NCBI GenBank assembly: GCA_964030475.1
Contig: CAXIPT010000004.1
Coordinates: 160,603 to 224,602 of the forward strand
Direction of reading: 5' to 3'
DNA: 64,000 nt
Source: Tethya wilhelma
Taxonomy: Eukaryota; Porifera; Demospongiae; Tethyida; Tethyidae
Shown here: in pieces, positions 12,722 to 22,773 of the stretch
Numbering within the stretch: position 1 is the first letter of the stretch
How the letters are laid out: every line of letters begins with the position of its first letter
Made by a program: the position numbers and the translations under genes
The notes under the pieces: model-generated
What the model saw: the letters and a program-made list of their open reading frames with translations, nothing else
Databases searched by the model: none
Told to the model about the DNA's origin: nothing

Positions 12722-12772
<51 letters not shown>

Positions 12773-12932
12773 ATGAGAGTGACTTTACTTAGCAATTTCT
12801 TGTTTCCTTGTGTACACTGTAGCCTCTCTGTTCCTGATCTACATGGACACACTGATGGGTCAGATTGAGGACATTGTGAAGAAAGAGAAGAGAAAACAAG
12901 CCTGGGTCCCTGTCACTAGGGATGTCACATGA
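5641..12932 (+). CDS. MAGUK scaffold, PDZ-PDZ-SH3-GUK (CARMA/Dlg5/ZO-like)
   Basis: Scaffold protein of the membrane-associated guanylate kinase class. Eighteen unique exons are seen: 5641-5719, 5793-5947, 6198-6448, 6657-6760, 6943-7218, 7544-7720, 7867-8084, 8215-8298, 8366-8458, 8611-8727, 10125-10387, 10534-10661, 11014-11140, 11579-11716, 11861-12000, 12221-12327, 12421-12515, 12823-12932. PDZ1 has DGFAGFSVVGG and VGDILDSVNGINL; PDZ2 has LEPGDKIIKINNTPIE. A long Ser-rich linker follows. The SH3 (ATYIRANFTYVP, GDVFHIHDE, VGAIPNSMRAQEYLE) and the GUK-like region (RRPVLVFGALADQVV, KSKHCLLTGSIQAF, KQAWVPV before the stop) resemble CARMA/CARD11, Dlg5 and ZO proteins. No kinase P-loop is visible, as expected for such GUK domains. 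The first exon continues a helix (LERVNELWKQKWPV), so the true N-terminus is upstream and missing. Exons 8-10 are present twice around the gap at 9124. Confidence 0.85.
8460..8527. repeat. (CT)n at a 5' splice site
   Basis: Pure CT tract directly after the GTGAGA donor of the MAGUK exon ending at 8458. The duplicate block carries the same tract at 9504-9559. Confidence 0.9.
9126..10080 (+). repeat. Second copy of MAGUK exons 8-10 next to a gap
   Basis: Exons at 9258-9341, 9409-9501 and 9641-9757, with their introns, repeat 8215-8727 and flanking sequence almost exactly. The exon differences I see are silent (for example ACA/ACG, CCA/CCT, ATC/ATT, TCA/TCC). The copies are separated by a CA tract, nn at 9124-9125 and a GA tract. 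Unmerged overlapping contig ends from two alleles is the simplest reading; a real tandem exon duplication is the alternative. Splicing exon 10 to the exon at 10125 keeps frame from either copy. Confidence 0.85.
11258..11526. mobile_element. Inverted-repeat element family A, copy 1
   Basis: The ends are long inverted repeats: TCAGTCTAGGAAGGTCGTAT at the left, and its near reverse complement (ACGACCTTCCTAGACTGAGA type) at the right. Inside each end is a second shared block (TTTCAAATGATATCT / AGATATCATTTGAAAG). It lies in a MAGUK intron. Four more copies occur in the window, so it is a dispersed MITE-like family. Confidence 0.85.
12722..12770. repeat. (GA)n in the last MAGUK intron
   Basis: About 49 bp of GA dinucleotides between the last two MAGUK exons. 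It is an exception to the usual sense-strand CT orientation. The inverted copy of this region has an expanded tract at 19734-19800. Confidence 0.9.
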
Positions 12933-13299
12933 CCATCACATGACAAGCAAGTTTGAGTCATGTGATCTTCACATGATGAACAGAATCATAAATGTATTTT
13001 ATAATTGTTGTGCAATTAATTTTGTGCATATTTTACACTATTTATAATGTATGTGTGTTGAGCTTTTTAAACCATTTCACTTCCAGTTACATTTGAACAG
13101 CTTGAATCACAACCAACTTTTTATCACATTAATTTTTAATAACTTTTATGTAATAAATTGATTTCTAAACACACCACAATTAATAATTATTGTGTAATTA
13201 AAATTAAATTTTTATAATGAAACTAGCATGTATAACTGTGCAAAAAGAGTATATAAACAAAACAGACCCACCTCAAAAATGGAATTAATATTCTAGAGC

Positions 13300-14145
13300 T
13301 CACTTTTTAGTTTCTCTCTGTCTGATTCTCGAAGTTGCTAAGCTGCCCTGTTGCCGTGGCGATGATGCCTGAACTGGTTTCGATAGCACCTCTCTCTTAT
13401 CCTCGTCAGATGGTTTGATGCATCGCCGTGGCAACCAGCCTTTGAGGTTCTCGCCTTTGACCTGGACATCTGAAGTGTGCATGTGTACATCTTTCCTTGA
13501 ACACATTATATATCTTTCAAACATGTAACTATCTTTTAAACATAGCTATCAATTAACAAACAGCTATATCTTTCAAACATGATTCTTTTAAACATAGCTA
13601 TCTTTCAAATTAACATAATTATCTTTGAAACACATGCAGCTATCTTTAAGTATATCTTTTAAAAAATAGCTATCTAACACATGCAGCTATCATATAAACA
13701 TAGCTATCTTCTTTCAAACACAGCAGTCTGAAACATGATTCTTTTAAACATAGCAAATAAATATTATCTTTCAAACACAGCTATCATATTCGTGATCTTT
13801 TGAACATACTAATCTTTCACAGCTATCTTTCAAACATGTCTTTCAAATACAGCTATCTTAAACACAGCTATCTTTGAAACAATTTAACGTATGATTCTTT
13901 TAAACATAACAATCTTTCAAACAGCTATCTTTCAAACTGATCCTTTAAACACAGCTGTGTGTGCCAATTTTACCTTTCTTTTCTCCATAAACCCATCGCC
14001 TCTGCCATCTTGTTACCATGACGATATCTCCCTTAGTAACGGCTACAGGCCCCTCCCCACAGCGAGGCATGCACAGACAAGTAAAGACACCAAACGAGAC
14101 CGGGCATTTGGAGCCATTGTAGTCCATCCTCACACTGCAAGTGAC
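13300..14145 (-). CDS. ZDHHC6: ZDHHC6 3' end, second copy (last two exons)
   Basis: Two exons, 13974-14145 and 13300-13469, encode the SH3-like region (VTCSVRMDYNGSKCPV, RWQRRWVYGEKK) and the C-terminus ending RQRETKK. They match the last two exons of the gene at 15411-19222 with a few residue changes (AVTK for AVAK, MVTRW for MITRW, DKREV for DKKEV, GSLA for GSSA). The orientation is opposite and the copy stops at the gap at 14193. It is most likely the other allele on a neighbouring contig, convergent with MAGUK. Confidence 0.85.
13500..13960. repeat. Degenerate ATCTTTCAAACA tandem repeat
   Basis: Many irregular copies of a unit like AGCTATCTTTCAAACA or TTCTTTTAAACATAGC fill the ZDHHC6 intron. 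The reverse-complement version (GTTTGAAAGATAGCT) occurs at 18160-18420 in the other copy, with different unit number and order. Confidence 0.8.
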
Positions 14146-14192
14146 CTGGAGGAATGGAATCGAAATGGAAACATGAAATTGAATGTGTAATA

Positions 14193-14193
14193 N

Positions 14194-14283
<90 letters not shown>
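14193..14283. repeat. Assembly gap followed by (CA)n
   Basis: The n at 14193 is followed by about 90 bp of CA repeat. It marks the left end of the segment that appears inverted (14194-22455). Confidence 0.9.
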
Positions 14284-14285
<2 letters not shown>

Positions 14286-14300
14286 CTGAAATGACTCTAC

Positions 14301-15257
14301 CTGAGCACCAGGATTTCCATCCAGGACATCAGGATTGAACGCTGAAACAGAGCAACATGGCAATCAATCATAATTAGATTAATTAACTCAATTAACTAAT
14401 AGAGGTTGAAATTGTAATTGTATGTATGTGTGTACAAGTAGGATGAGAGTTAATTAATCATAATTGAAGGGGCACAGCTCATCTTACCCTTCTCCAGAAC
14501 CTCACAAAAGGCTCTGTAGTTGACCATTCCAGTCTTAGTGGAGGCATACTTGTCAGCCAGGAACTGGTAGTCAGCCTCAGAGAGACGAAGACCAAGGTTA
14601 TCATCCAGACAACGTCTGAACTGTAGTCCTGTGAGGAGGACAGGTAAGAGGGCATTGATGGATGATAGTATGATATGCAGACACACACATGTGCTATACA
14701 TTCCATTTGAAGAGCACTTTAAAGCATTTGTGAGAGCAGTTATCTTTGCCCACATACATTGCTGTAATGATGCTCTGTGCATTGCTTAATGTATCTACAA
14801 GTGCTCTATATTGAATGTATCTGTCCCAAACTGTACATGTGTTGTATCTCTGGTAAGTAACTCACTAGTAATGTGTCCAGAACGAAGGTTATCAAAGTCC
14901 TTGAAGAATTCTGAGACTCTAATTCTCTTGGTCTGTGTGGCATGTCTCAGCTGCTCCTCCACTCCAGCGCCATACTGGTGGGCCTCAGAGGGTGACTTGG
15001 GGGAGGACAACACGAGAGTAGCCTGGGAGTGCCAGAGAACCACAAACAAACAAACTATGATGTAATTCCCTTTACCAGTTCAGCAATTTTGCCATGCTAA
15101 ACGTTTTGACAGGAACAGGCCTTGTAGCTAATTCAAACGTGAATTTCTCTTTCTCTCTCTGAACTAGCAACGGCTTACCATGGTTGGAGAACTTTGTTTT
15201 CAAACTGACAGCTTCTTCTTCACTCTCTGCGCGTGTGTTTACAATCTTTGTTGTCAT
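14301..15257 (-). CDS. Multi-EF-hand-like protein, 5' half
   Basis: Exons 15179-15257 (MTTKIVNTRAESEEEAVSLK), 14866-15022, 14488-14628 and 14301-14341. Exon 2 has RIRVSEFFKDFDNLRSGHIT and exon 3 LSEADYQFLADKYAS then GMVNYRAFCEVLE: the helix-loop-helix spacing of an EF-hand pair with degenerate calcium loops. The same pattern recurs in the plus-strand exons at 22774-24913, which I take to be the 3' half of this gene, separated by an inverted contig. Exons 2-4 join in phase. Exon 1 ends in phase 1 while exon 2 needs phase 0, so the first exon or its donor is uncertain. It is head-to-head with ZDHHC6 (153 bp apart). The protein resembles calcium-sensor-like ciliary proteins of many eukaryotes, but I cannot name it. 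Confidence 0.7.
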
Positions 15258-15410
15258 AGAAACCGCCTAGATCACGTGGTAAAATTTTGGCGGGAATTTC
15301 TGAGCATGCGTAGTAGGACAAGCCGGCCGGCGCGGCGCGGCGCGAGCGAACCTTTCGGTTTGACGATCTTTACCGCATTGAAAGTGACCGCCACCGTTTC
15401 AGTATCAAGT
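15258..15410. promoter_or_regulatory. Shared divergent promoter, EF-hand-like gene / ZDHHC6
   Basis: 153 bp between opposed start codons. It contains TCACGTGG (an E-box core), GAGCATGCG and a CG-dense stretch (GCCGGCCGGCGCGGCGCGG) that stands out from the AT-rich surroundings. A bidirectional promoter is inferred from position and composition. Confidence 0.65.
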
Positions 15411-17632
15411 ATGCCTGGTGTGTGTCATTGGGGGCCTCTGATCGCCATTAGTATCATCACCATAGTGACTCTCAGCACCACTTACAGTGCCCTGCAGCTA
15501 TGGAGCCTACCAAAGTAAGGACAAGTTGCATGATAAAGTGTGGGGTATATGGTGCTCTTTAATTGGGGTAACACACCCATTTTTATAGCACACTGAATCA
15601 TGCTGTATTGTATTCCTAACAATTGTGTACTCTTGACCTCTAGGTCCACAGTCAAGTATTTCCGTACAACTCACTTCCTCCTCATGTACGTCTGGCTCCT
15701 CCCCATCTTTGCCAACTTCTACAGAGCCCTCAAGGGACCTGGCTACGTACCCCTGGGATGGAAGCCAGTGAGGGGTTAATACCAGTGTTATCTATCCATG
15801 ACTCATTTTAATGCTTGTTATAAACATAATATGTGTGCAAGAAACCAGTGAGAGATTAGTACCCTTCTTGTCCATGACTCAGTTTAATGTTTCTTCCTGG
15901 TTCACGATAGTTGAGTTTTTTAAGTGTGTCAGCTCATGTATTTGTAAAAAACCATAATTATTATGCAACATAGATAATCAGGATTTGAGTATGTTAGCCC
16001 TCAGAATAGTACTCTAATTCATTTTGATGGCCACAGTAGTAAGGCATTAATGCCATTCTTATCCTTGGCTTAATTCATTGCTTCTTCTTAGTTCAGTTTT
16101 AACCAATTGATGACATTAGTAATTATGTGTGTGAATTGTTTTTTATTTCAAACTCTTTTCTCAGGAGAACCCCTCTGACGAGCAATACCTTCAGTTCTGT
16201 CAGATCTGTGAGGGTTACAAGCCACCACGATCCCACCACTGCCGACAGTGCAAGAGGTATGTACACACACACACCATCACCCTTCCGCTCTCACACCCTC
16301 ACACCCTCACACCCTCACACCCTCATACCCTCACACCCTCACAGATGCATCATGAAGATGGACCACCATTGCCCGTGGATCAACTCATGTGTTGGTCATG
16401 TGAACCACCCAACCTTCATCAAATTCCTCTTCTTTGTTCCCTTTGGTTGTCTCCATGGAGTCATCGTCAACTCCAACTTCCTTTATCGACTTCTTACTTA
16501 CGTAAGTGTGTGTGTGTATCTAATGGCTTAGCTTTGTTCTGTAGTCTTCTGATCTTTGATTGTCCATATCTCAGTCTAGGAAAGTCGAAGGAACCTGGGA
16601 CTAGCACCAGTGTGATCAGCTTGAAGAGATCTTTCAAATGATATGCTTTTATCCTATGTTTGTATTTTCGACTAAAATTGTTCAAAACCATGAACTATAG
16701 CCCATGGTTCAGTGCGATTTTTTCCTAAAAATGGACATTTCCAAACTTTTTAAACAAAATACACCATTTTCTTTGAGCTGATTGCAATGGTGCAAGTCCC
16801 ATTGTTGTACGACCTTCCTAGGCTGAGATATTGATGGAAACAATATTAATCATTACAAGGAGGTTCCTTTATCGACAATTATCAATACACCATAAAAATT
16901 AGCTCTACACATTTTCCTTCCATCTCCACGTACATCTCCAGGAGTTTGTCTTCCACACTCCTTATCTCAACATCAACACATTCTGGATCCTCTTCACCGC
17001 CAGCGGCATTAGCCTGGGGGCAGGGACCTCTGTGGGGGTCATCATACTCCTTCTGGCACAGGTGGGTACATGTTGTGTGTGTGAGGGTGTGGGGTGTGAG
17101 GGTGTGAGGGTGTGAGGGTGTGAGGTTGTGAGGATGGCAAGGGGTTTGGAGAATCATGTGACTTATTCTATTTCCGCTGCAGTTGAGGACAGTCCTCAAA
17201 AATTGTACGCAAATTGAAGAGTGGATTCTCCAGAAGGTTAGTTACATGTAGTAATCTCTTGCAGTATATCTCAGTAATCTCTTGTGTACTGCTAGTATAT
17301 CTCAGTAATCTCTTGTATACTGCTAGTATATCTCAGTAATCTCATGTATCCATCCAGTAATCTCTAGTAATCTCTCTCCCCAGGCCAATCATCGTCGTCG
17401 AGTCAACAATAACCTGAAGCCGTTTGTGTTTCCTTACAATCTTGGTTACCGTAGCAACTTCAAACAGGTTATCAACTGGTCAGGCAGGTTGGTGGGGGAC
17501 GGCTTGAGCTGGCCTATCAGAGAGGGGAGTGGCAAGTATGACTTCACTGTAAGTACTATATACTAGATGGTGGGAGGTGTTTTTTTATTGCTAGCAAGAA
17601 TATCTGTGTTCGTGCTCACACCCACACATTGT

Positions 17633-17678
<46 letters not shown>

Positions 17679-19222
17679 TGGAGCAACTTGAACAGAAACG
17701 AGAAAAGAAAAAGCAATCGGTATAAAAACAGTTTCCAGTTACAGAATGGCAAAGTAGTGTATGTATTTTTGACGACCTCTTACCCAAAGAGTTCATGTCT
17801 CTTGTAGGTAAGGGGTCGTCAAAGTGAAAAGTGGCTGTATAGCTAGCTATGTACCTACATTGGACTATTGGTGAATGTATTAGCTATGCATGTGACTCTA
17901 ATGATTGTCCTGTCCTATTACACATTCAATTTCATGTTTCCATTTTGATTCCATTCTTCCAGGTCACTTGCAGTGTGAGGATGGACTACAATGGCTCCAA
18001 ATGCCCGGTCTCGTTTGGTGTCTTTACTTGTCTGTGCATGCCTCGCTGTGGGGAGGGGCCTGTAGCTGTTGCTAAGGGAGATATCGTCATGATAACAAGA
18101 TGGCAGAGGCGATGGGTTTATGGAGAAAAGAAAGGTACAGTTGGCACACATAGCTATGTTTAAAGGATAGGTTTGAAAGATAGCTGTTTGAAAGATTGCT
18201 GTGTTTAAAAGAATCATACGTTACATTGTTTCAAAGATAACTGCATTTGAAAGATAGCTGTGAAAGATTATGTTTGAAAGAGAGCTAGGTTTAAAAGAAT
18301 CATGAATATGATAGCTGTGTTTGAAAGATATATTTGCTATTATTTAAAAAAGAATCATGTTTCAAAGACTGCTGTGTTTGAAAGATGTTTGAAAGATAGC
18401 TAGTTTAAAATATGATAGCTGCATGTGTGAACGGATCAAGTAAAAATCAGTCATTATACACACTTCCATGAATTCCATTAATTGAGGTCAAAGTTTAGGG
18501 AATGGTACTACCAAATAGTATATTTCTATCAGTTCAAAACTTATATACCAACTAAGCTAAGGCATGAAAAATTGCTACTATGGTTACCAACTAATTGAAT
18601 TATCTACTCACATATATGGTATGATAAACGCCTATAAAATCCTTAATTAGTTATGTGGCAACATTAATTTAATTAGAAAAATGCAAATCATGTAGCTGGA
18701 TAGTAATATTGCAACCAGTAGACCAATTATTCATCTAGTTTAGCAGTTACATATCAATAGCTATAAAAATATGATTAATTTAAATGTAGCTCATTAATTA
18801 TTCATACGTATTGTAATTAATTGACATGTTTTTTCATAGGCCCATAGCCCTTCAGTGGTAATGGATATGGTTCCAATTTTTTGAAGGAAAATTTTCAAGA
18901 CAAAGTAGAATACTTTTATGCAATAAAATCCAAAATTAGTGGGTGTGTACAATGACTGATTTTTACTTGATCAGTTCACATGTGTTAAGATAGTTACATG
19001 TTTGAAAGATATATAATGTGTTCAAGGAATGATGTACACATGCACACTTCAGATGTCCAGGTCAAAGGTGAGAGCCTCAAAGGCTGGTTGCCACGGCGAT
19101 GCATCAAACCATCTGACGAGGATAAGAAAGAGGTACTATCGAAACCAGTTCAGGCCTCATCGCCACGGCAACAGGGCAGCTCAGCAACTTCTAGAATCAG
19201 ACAAAGAGAAACTAAAAAGTGA
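15411..19222 (+). CDS. ZDHHC6: Palmitoyltransferase ZDHHC6
   Basis: S-acyltransferase of the endoplasmic reticulum that palmitoylates other ER proteins. Ten exons: 15411-15514, 15644-15767, 16165-16256, 16345-16501, 16942-17061, 17183-17236, 17384-17548, 17678-17719, 17963-18134, 19053-19222. Order: CHWGPLIAISII (membrane segment 1), YVPLGWKP before the Cys-rich domain, CQICEGYKPPRSHHCRQCKR, and the catalytic DHHC in MKMDHHCPWINSCVGH. Further membrane segments follow, then KPFVFPYNLGYRSNFKQV and GDGLSWPIREG, hallmarks of ZDHHC6 rather than other DHHC enzymes. The last two exons form the SH3-like tail (GDIVMITRWQRRWVYG). The N-terminus is slightly shorter than in vertebrates. The protein ends RETKK, Lys-rich but not an exact KKxx signal. 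All junctions are in phase. Confidence 0.95.
16566..16831. mobile_element. Inverted-repeat element family A, copy 2
   Basis: Begins ATATCTCAGTCTAGGAAAGT and ends in the matching inverted block (ACGACCTTCCTAGGCTGAGA). It lies in the ZDHHC6 intron between exons 4 and 5. Confidence 0.85.
18160..18420. repeat. Degenerate GTTTGAAAGATAGCT tandem repeat
   Basis: Irregular tandem units in the last ZDHHC6 intron, the reverse complement of the repeat at 13500-13960. The rest of that intron (18420-19052) is AT-rich and I see no gene in it. Confidence 0.8.
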
Positions 19223-19585
19223 GCTCTAGAATATTAATTCCATTTTTGAGGTGGTTTTTGTTTATATGCTCTTTTTGCGCAGTTATACATGCTAGTGTCA
19301 TTATAAAAAAATAATTTTAATTACACAATAATAATTAATTGTGGTGTGTTTAGAAATCAATTTATTATATAAAAGTTATTAAAAATTAATGCGATAAAAA
19401 GTTGGTTGTGATTCAAGCTGTTCAAATGTAACTGGAAGTGAAATGGTTTAAAAAGCTCAACACACATACAGTATAAATAGTGTAAAATATGCACAAAATT
19501 AATTGCACAACAATTATAAAATACATTTATGATTCTGTTCATCATGTGAAGATCACATGACTCAAACTTGCTTGTCATGTGATGG

Positions 19586-19731
19586 TCATGTGACATCCCT
19601 AGTGACGGGGACCCAGGCTTGTTTTCTCTTCTCTTTCTTCACAATGTCTTCAATCTGACCCATCAGTGTGTCCATGTAGATGAGGAACAGAGAGGCTACA
19701 ATGTATACAAGGAGACAAGAAAATGTTAAGT

Positions 19732-19803
<72 letters not shown>

Positions 19804-20309
19804 GAGTGTGTCCATGTAGATCAGGAACAGAGAAGCTACACAAAATAATTATAATGAGAAATTGTTCATACAAAATGAAACACTTCCACAAGATATAGAA
19901 CTATAGTGGTGGTAGGCTTTTGTCGTATGAGATGTGGTAACTCCCCCATACCACCCACCCGAAGTGCACGTGACTTGAGGAAATGAACATACAGTTACAT
20001 ACTCTGCAGTACATACTCACATGAGAACTCATGGCAGTGTTGTTCCTCAAGTTCTGTCACTTCATTGAAGATCACTTTAGCTTCTTCATGAGGGATGGGC
20101 TCCGGACTGAAGGTACTGGATGTGTGAGGGTGTGAGGGTGTGAGGGTGTGAGGGTGTCAGTGTGAGGATGTGAGTGTGTGAATGTGTGAGGGTGAGACTC
20201 ACGTGATGCTCTCTGCAGTCATGGCCTTCACTAATATGGTGATGGGTGGAGCTATTGACTTGAGGGTTCTAAACGCCTGAATACTGCCAGTCAACAGACA
20301 GTGCTTACT
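19586..20309 (-). CDS. MAGUK 3' end, second copy (last three exons)
   Basis: Exons 20203-20309, 20021-20115 and 19586-19695 repeat MAGUK exons 16-18 (SKHCLLTGSIQAF, EEAKVIFNEVTELEE, KRKQAWVPVTRDVT then stop) in the opposite orientation. The introns align too, with a longer CT tract at 19734-19800. Homology ends near 20330 at an inserted element. Probably the second allele on the contig that also carries ZDHHC6. Confidence 0.88.
19734..19800. repeat. (CT)n tract
   Basis: Uninterrupted CT repeat inside the copied last MAGUK intron, longer than the corresponding GA tract at 12722-12770. A short piece of the adjoining exon (TGTCCATGTAGAT) is repeated after it at 19808. Confidence 0.9.
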
Positions 20310-20336
20310 CTGAAAGTGAAGATATAATAAGTATAG

Positions 20337-20715
20337 GTTACATCACGAGGTGCAGGTTTCTATGTTATTTACACACCGAGGGCCAGAGGCCCGAGGTTGT
20401 GTAAATCACATAGAAACCGAACCGAGTGATGTAACTGACTTGTACCATGGACCAACCAAATCAGCTGTTCACCAAATGGAAGGAGTGGCCTACAATTGTA
20501 GCTGTGTAGTAAATAGCTTCTAGGTAGACGGGGTGTTGACAATCATATGCCCAGGAGGGAAATGCTATCTTATACTGTTGTTCTGATTGGACCAAACATA
20601 GGAGGTGAATATCTAGATATCCACCTCATGTTTATAAACATGAGGTGAATATGAGATTTATCAACCTCATTTTGAGCAATCTGATTGGTCAATTGACTAC
20701 AACCATGGTACAATT
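20337..20715. mobile_element. Fold-back insertion at the edge of the MAGUK copy
   Basis: 20337-20435 is a strong hairpin: GTTACATCAC and GGTTTCTATGTTATTTACAC are answered by GTGTAAATCACATAGAAACC and GTGATGTAAC. The following 275 bp is bounded by TTGTACCATGG and its complement CCATGGTACAA. The homology between the two MAGUK 3' copies stops here, so this looks like an insertion present in one copy only. Confidence 0.7.
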
Positions 20716-20786
20716 ATTATTAATAACTCGTACACCCGTGCATGCGTGCACATGCACACACAACTGCATGTACATGACTCAGTGTA

Positions 20787-21170
20787 GGCCTTGACATAAT
20801 TTGCTTTTTTTCTTACCTATTTTGCTTTTCTTTTTTGCTCAATATTTGAGCCCATTTTGCTTTTTATTTTACCTATTTTGCTCAAATAATTGCTTAATTA
20901 ATAGTGAAGAACTCACTACCCATTACATTTTATTACCATTTTGGTACACTGTGAGCGTGCATGTAACAGAAAAATTGAATATTTTTCAGCTTGAGTGTAA
21001 GTGTTCAAGTTTTTAATTATGCACTCATGCAGTCTTGCCAAGAGTACGGAAATATTCTGCCTATTTTGCCAATTTTGCTTAATTTTTTTGCCCATTTTGC
21101 TAGCAAATTGCTCAATTCTTTTCACTACCTATTTTGCTCAAAATTTTGCTAGCAAATTCTGTCAAGGCCT
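20787..21170. mobile_element. MITE-like element with TTTTGCT repeats
   Basis: Terminal inverted repeats GGCCTTGACATAATTTGCT and AGCAAATTCTGTCAAGGCC enclose about 380 bp with repeated CTATTTTGCT/CCATTTTGCT motifs. The flanks share ACTCAGTGTA on both sides (about 20777 and 21172), a plausible target-site duplication, though two or three bases separate the right copy from the repeat end. Confidence 0.75.
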
Positions 21171-21181
21171 AACTCAGTGTA

Positions 21182-22455
21182 GCTTTAATATACAATGCCC
21201 ACATCAAGTTGTGTGCATGTGTGTGTGTAATGGTCCTACTAACAGAGGGGCACCAAAAGTGATGTGACTGACTTCAAGGCTCAGGCTATATGTGATATAG
21301 CCTAGGGTAGAATGACATGTAGGCGCTATACAAGTATGGCTATAATATCATTATTTTTGAGATTGCTGACAAGACTTACCAGTGGCATCCTTATAATTAT
21401 CCAAAAGGCAAAGAAATGTGCATGTGATTGAGCTAGGTGCAGTCTTTCACAAAAGAAGTTAACATATCAAGCGTCATGATAGTAAGAGGAAACACAGCTA
21501 GCCAGACGACAAGTTTTTTTTTTGCTTATAGCAAAATGGCAGATATCCATAGTCATGATCCTGATGTCATGTTGCACAAATTGCTAAACTATAGGCTATA
21601 ATATGCTAGCTGTTATTATAGTGATGACACAAAGGAATTTTGCGTACTTTTTGTAGTAAACAATGGCTATATATATAGTATACTATATACTGCTCTACTA
21701 TCAAGAAAACATGCATGTGTGATTACTCAGGCTTGCATGGAGTTCTTATAATTACAAGTATAATAAAAATTTATAAAAATTAATGAGTGTAGGAATGGGC
21801 AGTGCCATAAAAGTAATGAAACAAGGAATGTCACAATTTCGGCACTATCGGCACATGACTACTTCATTTTTTTCTTTTAAATTTTTTCTTGTTGCCAAGT
21901 GTTGCAATTGCCTTGGATTTGGACCATTCTTATTTACGATTACTTATACAGTGGCTTAGAGTCAGTCAGCGTCTCACCGATAGACTTGTCCGTCCCACTA
22001 TATTTGCTCAATTTGCGGGTGGAGTGGACCCAGAGGATACCAAGAAGACAGTTTGTGTACTTGCACTCTCATGTTGCCTGTGGAAACTGAGCTCTAAGTT
22101 CTGTAAGAACAGAGAAAGATACTCACACATGCCAAAACATAGTCTGACAACCATAGACGAGCTCAGTAGGTAGACTCAGTCTCCGGGCTACTTTTGCCTC
22201 ATGCATGCAACAATACTATGCTATTTAGAGATATTCTTCTTCTCTGTCTTCTTTCTCTTTGCTTGGTTGAACATGTCTACTGCTCTTTTTTCTGCCTTGT
22301 GATCTCACCAGCTAACCACACAGCATCTAGACTTGCAGCAGCATTTGAACTGTCCCAAACTAAATCAACTCTGAACAATATTCACCCATTCTCTCAATGT
22401 TATCACATCCACACATGCAAGTTTACAAACATGATGTCATCACCATGAACCTCAC
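21182..22455. other. No recognisable gene
   Basis: AT-rich sequence ending at the n at 22456. A 94-codon frame at 21889-22173 resembles nothing I know and is not bounded by convincing splice sites. I call no gene here. Confidence 0.5.
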
Positions 22456-22637
22456 NTCTGTAGGTCTGTGTTCATCGTACAATTAATTTAAAATAGTGGT
22501 GGAATAACCAATGGCATAGTGCATTTACAATCATCATACCATGGATATTATAGCTGATGATCAATACAAAAATTTAATAGTATACAATCTTATCACTATA
22601 TAAAATATTTCAACAGGTACTAGTAATTTATTGCCTG

Positions 22638-22693
22638 TTATTTTGTGGTACATAGTTCACTGTGGCCTTCCCTGCCTTCTTGAGTTTCTTCAA
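22638..22693 (-). pseudogene. Copy of the IRF2BP-like last exon at a gap
   Basis: The minus strand encodes EETQEGREGHSELCTTK and a stop, matching the C-terminus of the gene at 25142-25523 (EETQEGREGHSELCITKQH). The fragment lies between the gaps at 22456 and 22694. It is probably an allelic contig end placed out of order rather than a separate gene. Confidence 0.7.
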
Positions 22694-22694
22694 N

Positions 22695-22767
<73 letters not shown>
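22695..22767. repeat. (CA)n after an assembly gap
   Basis: CA tract from the n at 22694 to the CCTCCAG acceptor of the next EF-hand-like exon. Confidence 0.92.
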
Positions 22768-22769
<2 letters not shown>

Positions 22770-22773
22770 CCAG

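Noticed and set aside
12221..20309. A genuine large inverted duplication of MAGUK and ZDHHC6 3' ends
   Set aside because: The copies end exactly at gap characters, and reversing 14194-22455 repairs a third gene, so an assembly inversion explains more.
21889..22173. 94-codon frame as a gene
   Set aside because: No recognised motif, no partner exons with consistent splice sites, and composition like the surrounding DNA.
22638..22693. A separate gene sharing its C-terminus with the IRF2BP-like protein
   Set aside because: The piece is bounded by two gaps and its flank also matches 25070-25205; an allelic contig end is simpler.
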